This document shows, in pieces, positions 43,577 to 55,624 of a stretch of DNA of 64,000 nucleotides. The translations under genes were made by a program, and so were the position numbers. The stretch is taken from positions 34,483,080 through 34,547,079 of the forward strand of contig OX104115.1 of assembly GCA_944474755.1 (NCBI GenBank), written 5' to 3'. The notes beneath the pieces were generated by a model. The model saw only the letters and a program-made list of their open reading frames with translations. It was not told where the DNA came from and made no database searches. Numbering within the stretch: the stretch's first letter is position 1; each line of letters opens with the position of its first letter. The DNA is from Limnoperna fortunei. Taxonomy: Eukaryota > Mollusca > Bivalvia > Mytilida > Modiolidae.

Positions 43577-44348
43577 TGAAATATTTTTTTCAGAAATAAC
43601 ATTATGTCTGGATCGTTATTGGTAAGTGTCATACTGGTTTTCATTCCATGTTGTGTCAATGCCTTTCTAAACGGGGCTCCAGAAAGTGCTTGTTCAACAA
43701 TGATTCCGAATCACATGTACGTTTTTTAACCTCAGACAGTGACAAGTCCGTATCTAGTTAGCGTTTCATCATCAACATATTCAATTTCATCTGCGATTAC
43801 CGGTAGGTATACATTAAATGGATACAGACAGTTTTATTTTTTTTTCGACATAATGTGAATGACTTTTATCTTTTAGTTTTTTGTGCAATGCATTGTCGCT
43901 GTTAATATATAATAAGCAAATTATTCGGTATAGAGTTCGTCTTTAAAATGGAACACATCAAGTTCCGCAGGAATACACATATATAAAACGTTGTACAACA
44001 ATATCTAGATTACATTATTAAAACGAAACAAAGTTTAACACTTAAAAAATCCACAAATATACCGCATGTGTTTTTCATATGATTCTTTTTTCTTAATTTG
44101 CTTAAAAACCACGTTAAAGCATGTTGGTCATGCAAACAATTATTTTTGACATTTCTAAGTGTAAAACTTTGTTTCGGTTTCATCATAGAGAACCTCCACT
44201 GTCTTCGAGCATCTCCATCTCAGAACTGTCACACCTAGAGAAGCTCCACCCAGAACTTGCGTATTATAGAGCAGCGTTGCCCAATATCGGTCTACACTTA
44301 AGTGGAACACCCCAGAACCGTTCTTTTGTACAGCATTTCCACCACAGA
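43577..44348 (+). repeat. Inverted duplication, arm B
   Basis: The partner of 39078-39853. It breaks off at ACCACAGAA (44341-44349), exactly where the next minisatellite begins. Confidence 0.9.
43604..43802 (+). pseudogene. Broken copy of Reeler gene exon 1
   Basis: The copy has the same length as exon 1 of the intact gene (199 nt), with the same ATG, signal peptide and GTAGGT donor. A single change turns the TCA serine codon into TAA at 43727-43729, about 41 codons in. Two other substitutions give Leu to Phe just before the stop and Ile to Ser after it. No sequence resembling exons 2-4 follows, so the copy could not make the domain even without the stop. The near identity implies a fairly recent duplication. 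Confidence 0.85.
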
Positions 44349-44360
44349 ATATTAATGTTT

Positions 44361-45205
44361 TGTAATCTTCACTCTGTTAGCGTTCAGCCAGAATGAAGAC
44401 AATTAGCTCCAATTTGTGTAATTGTTGAATTATGCAAAAAAAACACGTGTATATTAATCTGTTAGCGTTCAGCCAGAATGACGACAATAATCTCCAATTT
44501 GTGTAATTGTTGAATTATTCAAAAAAAAACACGTGAATATTGATTTTTTGTAACCTCACTCTGTTAGCGTTCAGCCAGAATGATGACTATAAGCTCCAAT
44601 TGGTGTAATTGTTGAATAATGCAAAAAACTAATGAATATTAATATTTTGTAACCTCACTCTGTTAGCGTTCAGCCAGAATGATTGACTTTAAGCTCCAAT
44701 TTGTGTAATTGTTGAATTATGCAAAACACACATTAATATTATTTTTTTGTAACCTCACTCTGTTACCGTTCAGCCAGAATGACGACAGTAGGCTCCAATT
44801 TGTGTAATTGTTGAATTATGCAAAAATATGAATATTAATGTTTTGTAATCTTCACTCTGTTAGCGTTTAGCCATAATGAAGACAATTAGCTCCAATTAAT
44901 TGCATTGTTAAATTATGCAGAAACATGATATTTTATAATTTTGTCAATGTTGGAATTCATGCAAATTGAAAAAATTAAGATTGCCATGGGTAAAATTATT
45001 AAATTGTGCAGAAACATGAATATTGGTGGTTTGTAATCTTCACTCTGTTAGCGTTCAGTCAAAATTGACATGTTAAGCTCCAACTAGCATATTAAATTAT
45101 GCAAAAAAATTATCTGTTTGTTTGGTAATTCATTCTGTTAGTGTTCATTTAAATAACTTGTATAATACATTAATATATGTAATTCTGTTTGCATTCAACA
45201 GGAAT
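44361..45205 (+). repeat. Minisatellite, period about 86-100 bp, about 8 copies
   Basis: Each unit carries CTCTGTTAGCGTTCAGCCAG, then CTCCAATTTGTGTAATTGTT and an A-rich end with CATGAATATTAA. CTGTTAGCG marks starts near 44373, 44459, 44561, 44660, 44760, 44857 and 45046, with decayed units to about 45200. The array starts at the breakpoint of duplication arm B. Confidence 0.9.
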
Positions 45206-45479
45206 AAAGAAATTAATCTTCTATTTATGTTATTATTGAATAATACAAATAGATGTTACTGTTTAGCAAGGACAAAGAAATTCGCTACTAAAAACAGGCA
45301 CATGATAAATAGTAGATGAACTACCTTACCACTCTGAGGCTCTATTTAAAATTAGGGCAACCACTTTTTGTTTCGATTTTTTCTTTTCTTTTTGTCATGT
45401 CTTTTTATAAATCAAAACTGCTGTGCAGAAAGAATTCTGATGAAATATACTTCCGATTGTCTTCAACTAATTGGATTCA

Positions 45480-46200
45480 TTTGTGTCGATCCAATTTCCA
45501 AGATGGCTGCCACCATTGAACATACTTGAACAAGGACCCTATGGGAAACGCAACTTCTTCTTAAAAACCTTGACACATATTTAAACCAAATTAAGCCGAA
45601 ATGGACCCGCAAATAGTTTTCCAATTATTGTGAGTTTTTCTAACCTATCAACATGGCTTTATGCAGTGCTAATTCATTTTGATTTGTTGAAATTTTAGAA
45701 TTTGTTTTCTTACATGCCACGTGGCTGAAAGAATTTATACAATGTATATTGTTGAAATGTATCTCAATGGTCCGTTATAAAATTGAAGGTGTTTATCCCA
45801 ATGCTAAATCTAAGATGGCCGACACTGTAAAACATTGCTTAACAAAGGACATGGAAAAACATACAGCTTCTCTTTAGAAACTTTCCACACATTAAAATAA
45901 CGGATATAAAAATGTAGCCAGAGTTGTTCTCTAATTATTTAAAGTGTTTTGATCGGATAGAAAACCAACAAGTTTGCCAGGCTGCTTATACTTTCTAATA
46001 GACTGGCTGAAATTTCTGACAAACGGCTTGAATTGTGTTATCGTAAAAATGTACCTCAAGATTATCCTCTATACATTTTTCGTGCTGATACTGAATCCAA
46101 GAAGGCCGACAGCAGCATAGCATAACATAGAAAAAAAAATGGAAAAACGTTAAAAGGCTTCTTCTGACAACTGTCCGACACATTGAAATCACATCATTTA
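45480..46200 (+). repeat. Tandem array of about 300-bp units, three diverged copies
   Basis: CCAAGATGGC(T/C)GCC-type words at about 45497, 45808 and 46098 are each followed by AACATA or ACATGG phrases, GGAAAAAC(A/G), CTTCT(C/T)TT and a GACACAT or CACACAT phrase. Spacing is about 300 bp. It may be an internal fragment of a larger dispersed element. Confidence 0.65.
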
Positions 46201-47377
46201 GAATTTGGCGTACAGCTTCCCATTTTACACGGAATAGGACACCTTTGGTCTATAAGACTTAATTAGTAACGCCTACTGTGAATTACTAAAAACATTACGA
46301 AATATATAGCAATATTTGTTTAATTTTATGTTTAAACCAAACAGAACTTGCATATGCAAATAACTGATTGAAATTTAACAAGGCTCAAACCAATTGAATT
46401 ACTATATTGACTGATAGTTTAAGATTTGTGTAATGACATCATAACATTTCAATTATAAATTATTAGTTACAATATAGTTTCAAGGTGTTACAATGCATCT
46501 TCTTAAGAATTGAATGCATTCCTTTGAAGTTCCATTGAGGCATGAAAACGTTGACCGAAACAGATTTTAAATGACGCGTGTTTATGTAAGAATATGTGCG
46601 TCGGTTAACGCTTTCACATCTTAATAATGCATAATTCTGTTTTTATATTTATATTTTATTAAATTAACAAAATGCTGGGCTTCTTATTTAAATCATGCAC
46701 AATGTATTTTTGTTGATGTAAGTTGCTACGCGTTGTTTGTTTGACTGGGGACGTCGTCAAGGAATTAAGCACGTGCTCTTCGTGGCTACATCATTCACTG
46801 AAAAATGCAAAGACTTATTATACGTCATCTGTAACGGTTTGAACCAATACTTTACACACGAGAAAAAGTTAATTACCGGAGAGCACAATGTAAATCAGGG
46901 GGGGCGGGATCAGAGATATATAGTTTCAGTGTGACACTTACCAAGACCAAGACCATGAACCAACAGAAATCCGGGATATCGATGGAAAACATACGTAGTT
47001 GTAAATACATGTAAATAACAAAGAATTGCTACTATAAAAATATATATTTCATAATTACGGACTTCCCTATTCCCAAACAGTAAGTCCTCTTTGTTTCGAT
47101 TAATGTCTTTCCCCATTGACTTTCTTGCGTTTGTTATCATAATTAAGGCCTCTTCCACTCCATTACATTGGGCGACCTTATTGCTTCCTTACCATTATTG
47201 AGGTCTGGACCACTTCCACAAGACCGACATAATAAGATAAATCTATGTTACTTCTACATAATAATTCTTATATGATGTGCATACTTATCGTTATTTACCA
47301 GTTTTCTACTTATTTAAGTTATAAGAGCTATATTAAACCGGGGCATCGTTATAATATATATTAATTTTTTTTATTAC
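46201..47377. other. Intergenic sequence, nothing recognised
   Basis: The open frames here are short and without recognisable motifs or splice context. Confidence 0.45.
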
Positions 47378-47560
47378 GTGCCCGTCAACGCTGATATTGT
47401 GGGTTTGAACCTCACTGCGAGCAGGGTGTTCTCCAATCCGATCTTGATTGCCTGTGATTACCAGTTTTCTTGCAGAAGTTTGGAGGTTTTCCTGGGGTAC
47501 TCTAGCTTTCCATCCCTTTCCCTTCCCTCAACCATTCTACAATTATTAGCTATGAACTGC
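47378..47560 (+). mobile_element. SINE fragment
   Basis: GTGCCCGTCAACGCTGATAT then GGGTTTGAACCTCACTGCGA (box B region) and GCAGGGTGTTCTCCAATCCG parallel the 21692 SINE from before box B onward. The tail and box A are missing. Confidence 0.65.
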
Positions 47561-47837
47561 GTTTGTAGATAACATGGTTTACCTGGAGCAATATTTTTTC
47601 ATTTACACTAAATTTTAATTTCAATCTTTCAAAAGTTCAGCTCCCCCTTTTTGTCATTCGCTGTGATAATAACAAAAAACCTTACTTTCAAATATAACAC
47701 CACAAGTGCGGATGAGGCTCCTAAAAAACACAAGAAAAAAAAGAAAGAAAAAGAAGGTAACGACCAGATTATCTTCTATAAATAGGTTTGTTCGTGCGGA
47801 TCACATGCGTGTAAAGTTCTGCATTCTGCAGGGGTGC

Positions 47838-47951
47838 TTTTCACAAAAAGTCGTAAGTGTAATATCTATCGTAAGTGCTGACGTCACAATGCATTTCCCT
47901 TTGATCTTCACACACTTACGATAAATTTTACACTTACGATTTTTTGTGAAA
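47838..47951. mobile_element. Hairpin MITE, about 114 bp
   Basis: The left arm TTTCACAAAAAGTCGTAAGT..ATCGTAAGTG and the right arm CACTTACGATAAA..ACTTACGATTTTTTGTGAAA are inverted repeats of about 39 bp around a roughly 35-bp centre. Each arm contains a repeated CGTAAGTG motif. Confidence 0.85.
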
Positions 47952-48197
47952 TCGACTTCTGATCTGTACTGTGTGATGCTTTCTATAAAAATAAATAAAA
48001 CACCTTACGTTTTTTACAAACATCGGTCTTTATTTACAAAAACGTTGCGACGTAGATCCGTGAATGACGCGTAAAATCTATGAACTAGTAATGTTCTCTG
48101 TGCTGGTGGAGTACACATCTGGGAACCAGTTAATATGTTCTTTGTTTGCCGGTGGGAACCAGTTATGTGTTCGCGAAAATAGCCGAGAACAGTCAAA

Positions 48198-48234
48198 ATG
48201 GCCGACGACATGGAGCAGGTATTAGAACAGACAA
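48198..48234 (+). CDS. Possible first coding exon of a small gene
   Basis: The start context AAAATGGCCGACGACATGG gives MADDMEQVLEQT and a donor ACAA|GTATGT in phase 1. The phase fits the acceptor at 50313 (A+GT gives Ser). An acidic MADD start in a locally GC-richer patch looks like a genuine gene start. Without homology this stays tentative. Confidence 0.4.
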
Positions 48235-48489
48235 GTATGTGGCAATCAGCCTTAATTATCCGCCTTCGCCCACTTCAGTTAATATATTTTGTTTTGATGG
48301 TAATATAATGCTAATATTATTTAAATTATATTTTAGTTATTGTTTATCTTTTAAAATTCAATAAATAATACAAAAACTTGAATGTACTAATTCGTAATGA
48401 AGCGATTGCACTTGGGAGAAATCATTAAAAGCCTTAAATAAATTAAAACGCATGAGTGATATAAATTTGAATTTGAATATATAGACCAA

Positions 48490-48625
48490 CTAGACTAGAG
48501 ACAAGACAAGAAAGCTTTATTTATAGTTGATATTTTAAAACACTACAACACTCGTATCAACTCATTTTATTTTGTCAAACATAATACAAGTAACTAATAC
48601 CAGTGTACTAGGTATTGATATGTAA
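48490..48625 (-). mobile_element. LINE 3'-end remnant
   Basis: AGACAAGACAAGAAAGCTTT matches the form of the minus-strand LINE 3' end at 1022 (AGATAAGATAAGAAAGCTTT). No coding sequence is left. Confidence 0.45.
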
Positions 48626-50312
48626 CTTGTAACTACTTTTAACATTCTCATTGACTTAAATAATTATGTCACTGACCAGCCACATGGCTTTGTGACCAGC
48701 ACCATGAAATTAGAATTGCCCTAATCTTACTAGCATTATACTAGTATCACTACATGCATACTGACTTATGTTACAGTAGTTAATAACATTGAAAACTGCA
48801 TGTATAATATAAAGAAAGGGGCTTTTAATTTGACAATAATTAATAAAACAAAGTTAATCTGGAACCTGTTTTTAATGTCAACCAAGTAATTGTTTTAACT
48901 TTTTTTCTATTTTGTGATAAACAGTACTAGTTCATGTGTATACCTAATGCTTTTTTTCACAATATTTATTTACCTTGTATGCCATTATTCTTAAATTATG
49001 CATACCTATGCATGTATCCCTTACACTGTCTGAGCATGTAAACTTTACTAGTATTTGACTAATCCTGGGCCAACATTAAAATTATCTTTGTTTCCACTTC
49101 CTGACTGGGTTTTTAAGGTATAGGTTTGGTAGGAAGGCAAATTATTTCATGTTATTTTTCTTGTTGAAGTACTATTCTGTGATTTGTTCTGAATCTAAAC
49201 GCAAATTATTTTGGTTTTATTTCTTACTTTAACTCTTACTATTTTTTTTCTCTACAGGAGAATCAAATAAAAATATACTTAGGTGATTGTACTTATATTA
49301 AATTTTATATTTTGATAATTATTCAGTTTTTACAAACCGACATCTTTTTTTAGTTCTAACTAAATTTTGAAATAAAATCTGGTTAAGTCACCTTTACCCA
49401 GTCAGTTATTGAAAAGGAAACAAGCAATTTTTTTTTCGCCTTGTGCATGCAAACCATTAGTTGACTATCCATTAGAATCCTGGCTTCACTTTAATGATGA
49501 TGCATATATAGAATTGGTTACTAGGTAAACTGCTTGTTAGGGGTCAGCCACTTTGTGGAAGACGCCTTATAGTGATCATTCTCTCTGTCTATCTGAAACT
49601 AATCATCTCTGAACTATAACTAATTTATCTTTTGAGTTATTTGGTATGTGGGTAGATAATATCAAAATGATGTGTTGCATAAATTATGTATCAAGGTTGA
49701 TGACCTTTGATCTTGACCTCAAGATTGGTGGTGCTCGCAGAGATGGATACCATCTCAATGGTTCTCTAGTTATGCATTCATATGGAATTATTAAGTATGT
49801 CACACTTGTAAATTCAATAGATTATGCAAGGACGTTCTCATCTTCATTCTGGTTGAAAATGATCTTGAATACATTTATGTAGATCAACAATGGTTGATAA
49901 TTATATAGATTAAAATATTAATGTTGGATCAAAGGTTGTTTCGATATAATCTTCATATCTGTGGTAAGTTTTATAAATTAATGTTAAAATAAATGTAATG
50001 ATCATACATTCTGTTTCCAGTATTTTATCATATCATTTTATTTATAACTTTTATTCTGTTTTAATTTTGTTGAGTTTAAATAACAATTATTGTACAAAAA
50101 CTTAGAGTATGTAATATAACAAATTCTTTATTAATAATAGACCATATTTTGGCGAGCATCATATTCATAAACAAAAAAGTTACATAATGTTATGAACAGT
50201 TACAAAATAACAAAATTTATTTATACAAAACAAAATGTATTAGTTTTTACCTAAAATTATTTGTCTTTTCAATCTGTTTCTATTTTAAGGTTTCAGTATT
50301 ATTTTTATTTAG
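48626..50312. other. Putative intron, nothing recognised
   Basis: AT-rich. A 25-bp segment between CTCTACAG and GTGATT at 49259-49283 could be a micro-exon, but its phase does not fit the exon at 50313. Confidence 0.4.
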
Positions 50313-50432
50313 GTATGGACAAATTCTTCAGAAGAAACTTTTTGGTGAAGACTCCATCTGAAATGCCATCTCTTAACAAACCACAATTTGATTTAACAGA
50401 TTTAGAGAAAAAAGTGAAGACACATTTAGGTG
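50313..50432 (+). CDS. Possible second exon of the small gene at 48198
   Basis: After acceptor TTTATTTAG the frame in phase with 48198-48234 reads MDKFFRRNFLVKTPSEMPSL, then NKPQFDLTDLEKKVKTHLG. After about 50433 the same frame runs into a LINE fragment (CFDHIFTFKNIIELC) and stops at TGA 50528-50530. Either the gene ends in LINE-derived sequence (84 residues), or a weak GTGTAG donor at 50430 leads to exons I could not find, or the whole stretch is transposon debris. Confidence 0.35.
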
Positions 50433-50890
50433 TAGGCTGCTTTGACCACATTTTTACTTTCAAGAACATTATAGAACTGTGCATCTTATTGAACAGCAAA
50501 GTGCATGCATCAACAATATTGACTTTGTGATTTTTAACATACAGTACACATAAAGTTAATCCAGGAGCCTTAATGTCAGCCATGTGGATTGTGTAATGGG
50601 AAGAACAACATGAAACAAACATAGGAATTAGATGGATATTAACATCAATGCTGGAGGATATGGTGATTAGAAAAGACCACAACTACATAAATAGCTCTGA
50701 AATGGACACCAGTTGTTGGGAAAATAAACAGATGAATACTTAGAGAAACATGTAAAAGGAACATGGAAAGCATAAATAAGATTGGAAAAACTTGGAAAGA
50801 AATCAAAAAGATAGCTGTGGACAGAAAGAAATGAAGGAAACTGGTTTCAACTTTATGTGCTACAGGGAATAAAGTAGATAGAAACATGCA
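50433..50890 (+). pseudogene. Heavily deleted LINE remnant
   Basis: Three pieces of a non-LTR reverse transcriptase follow in order: CFDHIFTFKNIIELCILLNS (equivalent to the DQIFTLRNIIEQ region), GIRWILTSMLEDM (just before the catalytic FADD box, which is deleted), and a C-terminal end GKTWKEIKKIAVDRKK, stop, RKLVSTLCATGNKVDRN. The order fits one element with internal deletions. Confidence 0.6.
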
Positions 50891-52260
50891 TTAACATAAA
50901 ATGTTCAACAAATTAGGAAGATAAAGCTTGGTGGATGCAACTTTTTACAGTATCAAATGGTAACCTTATCTATTTATTTATTTATTTATATAAGAAGAAA
51001 GGAATTGTGTATTCATATTGCTAACTTTGGACACTCCAGTCAGTATTAATATTTCATCAACTGTGTCATCAATCTTTTTTGTACAATCATCAAATTCACT
51101 TTGTTATACTTTTTAATATTCCCCCTCTCCCCAAAAGGTAAATCAGTATACTGTTTACAGTCTGTGTGCATATTTCCATAACCATTTTCAATCAAATTTT
51201 TCTCGGCGAATAAACATGTAGTGTGCACAGATGTCACAATTGTTCCCCGTCAGGGCTTTTGTATATACAAATGTAAATTTGGTTAAACACCATACATATT
51301 TTCATGTCGTACTGGTCATAACTTAGAATAATTACAAACATGCGATTGTTCTTATTTATCTATTTATCGTTCTACTTCAATATACAGCTATAGTCTTGCA
51401 TACATGTATAACTTTGTGTTTCGTGTTTCAATTATGTGCATTTTCTGTGCTACATATACAAAATTAGCCACATAAATTACATTTTTTCGTTCCATCATAA
51501 AAGAAAAAGGTTTCACAAATCATGAGAATTGTATATCCCTTGATATCATCTCTCGTTTTGAATTTAAAAAAAAACTTATAAACTCTCCTTGATCTTGTTT
51601 ATTCCTTTGTTGAAATTAAATAACTCAAAATATTATAAAGCGTCAATCCTCACTCATTGTAAAACCTATAATTACTATCTTAAGCATATAAAAATATAAT
51701 ACTTTAATTATCATGATTATGAAAAATGAATGTCTTATTTCTAGGTTGTAATAAAAAAAGGAGAAGAATATTAAACAAAGTTTTTTAATTATCTATGGAG
51801 TACAGATGTTTCCTGTAATGCTGTTGATTGGCCACAACTTTGCCAGACAAAGGAACCTTCCTAGAATTAATTATTAATTCATGTGTAAAGCAGCCAGACA
51901 CTATGTATGGTTTCTTTTACAAAAAAGAATTGAACACACATCGAATTTGTGCAACTACGTATACTATTATAGAGTTCTTTTTTTCTATCTTTCCCTATTG
52001 GAACTTTGTTATTTTTCAGCCAAATGGTACCTGTGTTAAGAAATTCCTTATGCAGCTTTCTTCCAAAACTTAACAGAAATAGTGCACCTATTGTAATGGA
52101 GTTTTTTTTTAAACATGTTCCTATTCCAACAAACTTTTGAAATTTTTCAGCAGATACTTATTTGTAAATTATGAGTATGGCCTAAGAATTAAACTTTTAT
52201 ACATAAATCTTAATAAAAGAAAATAATTACATGGTACAATGTAGTATTTTGTATACCTTT
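50891..52260. other. Intergenic sequence, nothing recognised
   Basis: A short (TTTA)n tract lies at about 50969-50990. No gene is supported. Confidence 0.45.
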
Positions 52261-52261
52261 T

Positions 52262-52780
52262 TAGCTCAACTGACCCATATCCATCGTGGTCATTAACTTT
52301 TCTTTAAAAATCTTCTCCAAAACCACTTAAAGAATTGCTTTGAAATTTTGCAAACATCATCAGTAAAATGGGGGTCAAAATATAGGTTTTGTCTTACACT
52401 TCAAAAAGTATAATAGATACAGGAAAACCGAAGAGACCCTGCTTATTAGCATCAGAAGCTCTACAAAACACTCCACTGGTCGAAGTTGTATGATGATTCC
52501 TTGTAGGAGTTAGTGCCTTTTAATTGTCAAAATTGATTATTTTAGCCATTTTTGCCTCAAAATCTTAAAAATTATTAGAACTAGAGAAAGGGTTAGCATT
52601 TCTTAATTTTTTTGCTCTGTGAGAGCTACAAAATTGGCCTTAGTGTCAAGATTGACTGATTAACGGTTTAAGAGTTATTCCCCTTGAACTGTTTTTTTTT
52701 AATGAATTGATTTTTGAAATCTTCTCCTCTGAAACCACTGAAAGGACTGCTTTGCAACTTTGTACACATCATGCAAAAGT
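52262..52780 (+). mobile_element. Third copy of the long repeat family (partial)
   Basis: TTAGCTCAACTGACCCATAT, then AACTTTTCTTTAAAAATCTT and two tandem units (about 52306 and 52716) align with 9546-10190. It is cut off after ACACATCATGCAAA. Confidence 0.7.
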
Positions 52781-55477
52781 GTGTTAACCCGTTGTTTTGA
52801 TGTGCACAGTACATTTTCCAATTAAGTTGCACATTGCACATGGTGGTTTGTTGTTATGTGAATGAATTAAATTAATAACAATTCAGCAACTCGAAGAAAA
52901 TATTGCCAAAATCAGAATTTATTTTAAAAGTTGCAAACTGTTCTATTTCTGAAATAATAGTAATACACTGTATATATACTAACTTGTGGATAACTAATGG
53001 TAATTTCTTGTTCATTAATATTATACATTTGACTGAAATATCTACAAAATAGAATCATATATTACAGTGTCACTGTCTCTTGTATCTGTAACGAATTCAT
53101 GAAGTTTAATATTACATTATACATTATGTTTTACTAATTTCATCTAATACTGTCACATATCCTTGTTATATTGTTACAAGGGATATTTGAAAACAGGACT
53201 TAAAGTAAAAATATATGCATTATTGTTTGCTGTATGTTCAAAACTGAAATTATTAAAAAAAACCTTATGACAAGATTAAGGAAATTAAACAGTTCAGTTA
53301 ATTTGTTTAGAACTGTGCATTATTTTCTATATTCCAGAAAGGTTTAGACACTGAGGATAATTATCCATATTACCCTAGCAAGGTGAGATGGGATATTCTC
53401 AGATAGCATGATCAACAGAACATTATACAAAATAGCTCTATTTATAAATATAAATATAAATTTATATAAATATTATACATTCAGACTGTATCTTGCAACA
53501 GTATTTTGATAGGTATATATACAGCTAGTAAGACTATTGTCACAGGCAACATGCAAGTCTAGCTAATCTATCAACATGCAACATGCAAATCTAAGTAATC
53601 TACCACCAAATAAATCTATCTACTAATGTTGTTACGTACAAAAGAACCATGTTTACACTTTAAGAAGTAATAAAATGTAAATTTGTAATTAATTAAACAG
53701 AGTTCAACTGTAAACATGTAAATCTTATGTGTAAATGGGACTCGAACCAAAAAATCTAGGTTTTTATACCCAGACTGTACCTTGCTACACAGTTTATACT
53801 GAGTTAGTCCACCACCAATATAAAACTATTTTCACATGCAATGTGCAATACTACTTACTACTTACACTACTACCACAGTATAATTCAGTGAAATGTTTGC
53901 GATTATTTTTTCAACTAAATGTAAGAATAAATGTTTTCAATTATATAAAAAAAAAATTATCATTATTTATAACCATCCATGTAGCTGCATAACTTTCTTA
54001 CACTATTTCCATTAAATATTATTCAGAATATAAATGTTGTTCTTAAGAGTGTTATATCTGTTTTCACCTGTAACACAAATTTAGGTTACGATGGAAAAGT
54101 TTATGTTCTTCTTCTTATTAAATACATTTATATTAAATCTATTTACCCTTGTTAAAATTCAACTCTGAATATACTTTTCTTAGGGTACTTAGGTCCAGAT
54201 TTTCAAAATCTATATTAAAATCTATATAACGAAAATCAATCTTCTCTGGTCTGAAACAATAAATATATGAAAGAATTTGCAAAAGAATTGTTTTTTTATA
54301 TTAATACTATTTGTTCTATATTTGTTTCTAATAAGCATAATTACTGCTTCATAGTAAATATGAAAATGATATAACATTACTCAATCGTCATTGTTTTAGA
54401 CACTGTATTTCAAATCAACATGATTATAGAGCTGTACACAATATGTAAATATGATTAATATTGTAAATCACAACTAAAAATTTGCTGTCTAATTATATGT
54501 TTATTTTACATTCAATAAAGATAATACCTTTATTATCGGGAACATTGACCTCTAGCACAGATTCATTCAGCTGTGCAATATTTTATTTTATATTTAGAAA
54601 ACAAAATGCTGCAAGCTGCCTCAGTACCTATAAATTATTCAAGTTGAAAAAGTATAAAAAAACAAATAAACAGCTTAGTAGGACTTTATCATTGGTTTTT
54701 AGATGTAACAAACTGCATGACAATCGCAATATATTGAGCATAAGTTGACACCTTTTTGAAGTACTTGAACTTAATATTAATTGAATGTTGCACTGAGTTT
54801 TTTCAAGCTTTCTTTCTGCTTTTGTGTAGAATAATTTGTGTTGAAATACTGCTTTGTATATAGTTGCTTGATGCTTGTCTTGAAGATACTTTTTTAAGAA
54901 ATTCAAACTTTTCATTGGATAATTATAAAATAAATTAAAAATATATAATTGAAATTGTTATGTTATGGTTTGGTAGAAGGGACATATTATACAACATAAA
55001 ATATTCCTACCAAAAGACTTGACATATCCTGCTTGAATATAAAAAAACCCCATTGGGGGATATCCAGACATCTTTGACAGTCTTTTGATCTAAAACATAA
55101 TGTATTGAGAAGCTTCCTAAGTAACAGCATAAATTTTTGTAAATTAAGCTGGAAGAATATTTCAAGAATAAATAGGATAAATTAACTTTTCCAAGATAAA
55201 TAATAACTGCAAATTAAAAATATTAAAAGTTTAATAGATTTAAATTCATGTGTTTTTATCAATAACTTGTTTACCTACCCAGTAAAAGACACATTCTTGC
55301 AATTGTCTTAGTTATTCTGCAGAACAGTTAACATTTTATCAGACAAAATTTCTCAATTAATTCAAACCTTGTTTCCAAATCGTTTCACCTGACGAATTAT
55401 GTTTTGAGACTTCTTTTTCCAATTAGGAACAGGTAAAACCTTAGAATAGAAAAAAGATTATTTGCATTTAATTAAGG
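52781..55477. other. Intergenic sequence with a SINE-like duplication
   Basis: Segments near 53480-53600 and 53775-53860 share CAGACTGTA(T/C)CTTGC(A/T)ACA and related words about 290 bp apart. On the minus strand, GGTTCGAGTCC at about 53736-53746 is a polymerase III box B, so these look like two diverged copies of another tRNA-derived SINE. The rest is featureless. Confidence 0.45.
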
Positions 55478-55624
55478 ATTGTTTTCAATTGTTGGTTAGA
55501 TTATTGGATATAGACGACTTTGGGTCGGTTTACGCCAATTAACTGTGAAGCGGTTCATGTTTAGCGTAAAACCCACCCAAAGTCATCTATGTCCAATAAT
55601 CAAACCAACAATTGAAAACAATTC
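55478..55624. mobile_element. Hairpin MITE, about 147 bp
   Basis: The left arm runs from ATTGTTTTCAATTGTTGGTT through TATAGACGACTTTGGGT; the right arm from ACCCAAAGTCATCTATGTCC to AACCAACAATTGAAAACAAT. Arms of about 58 bp flank a centre of about 30 bp. A few mismatches separate the arms. Confidence 0.88.

Noticed and set aside
44361..45205. CRISPR-like array of regularly spaced repeats
   Set aside because: The whole roughly 95-bp unit is repeated, including the would-be spacers, and the genome is eukaryotic. It is a minisatellite.
47706..47924. 72-codon plus-strand frame rich in Lys/Arg at its start
   Set aside because: It is an A-rich tract running into the hairpin MITE at 47838, with no coding signature.
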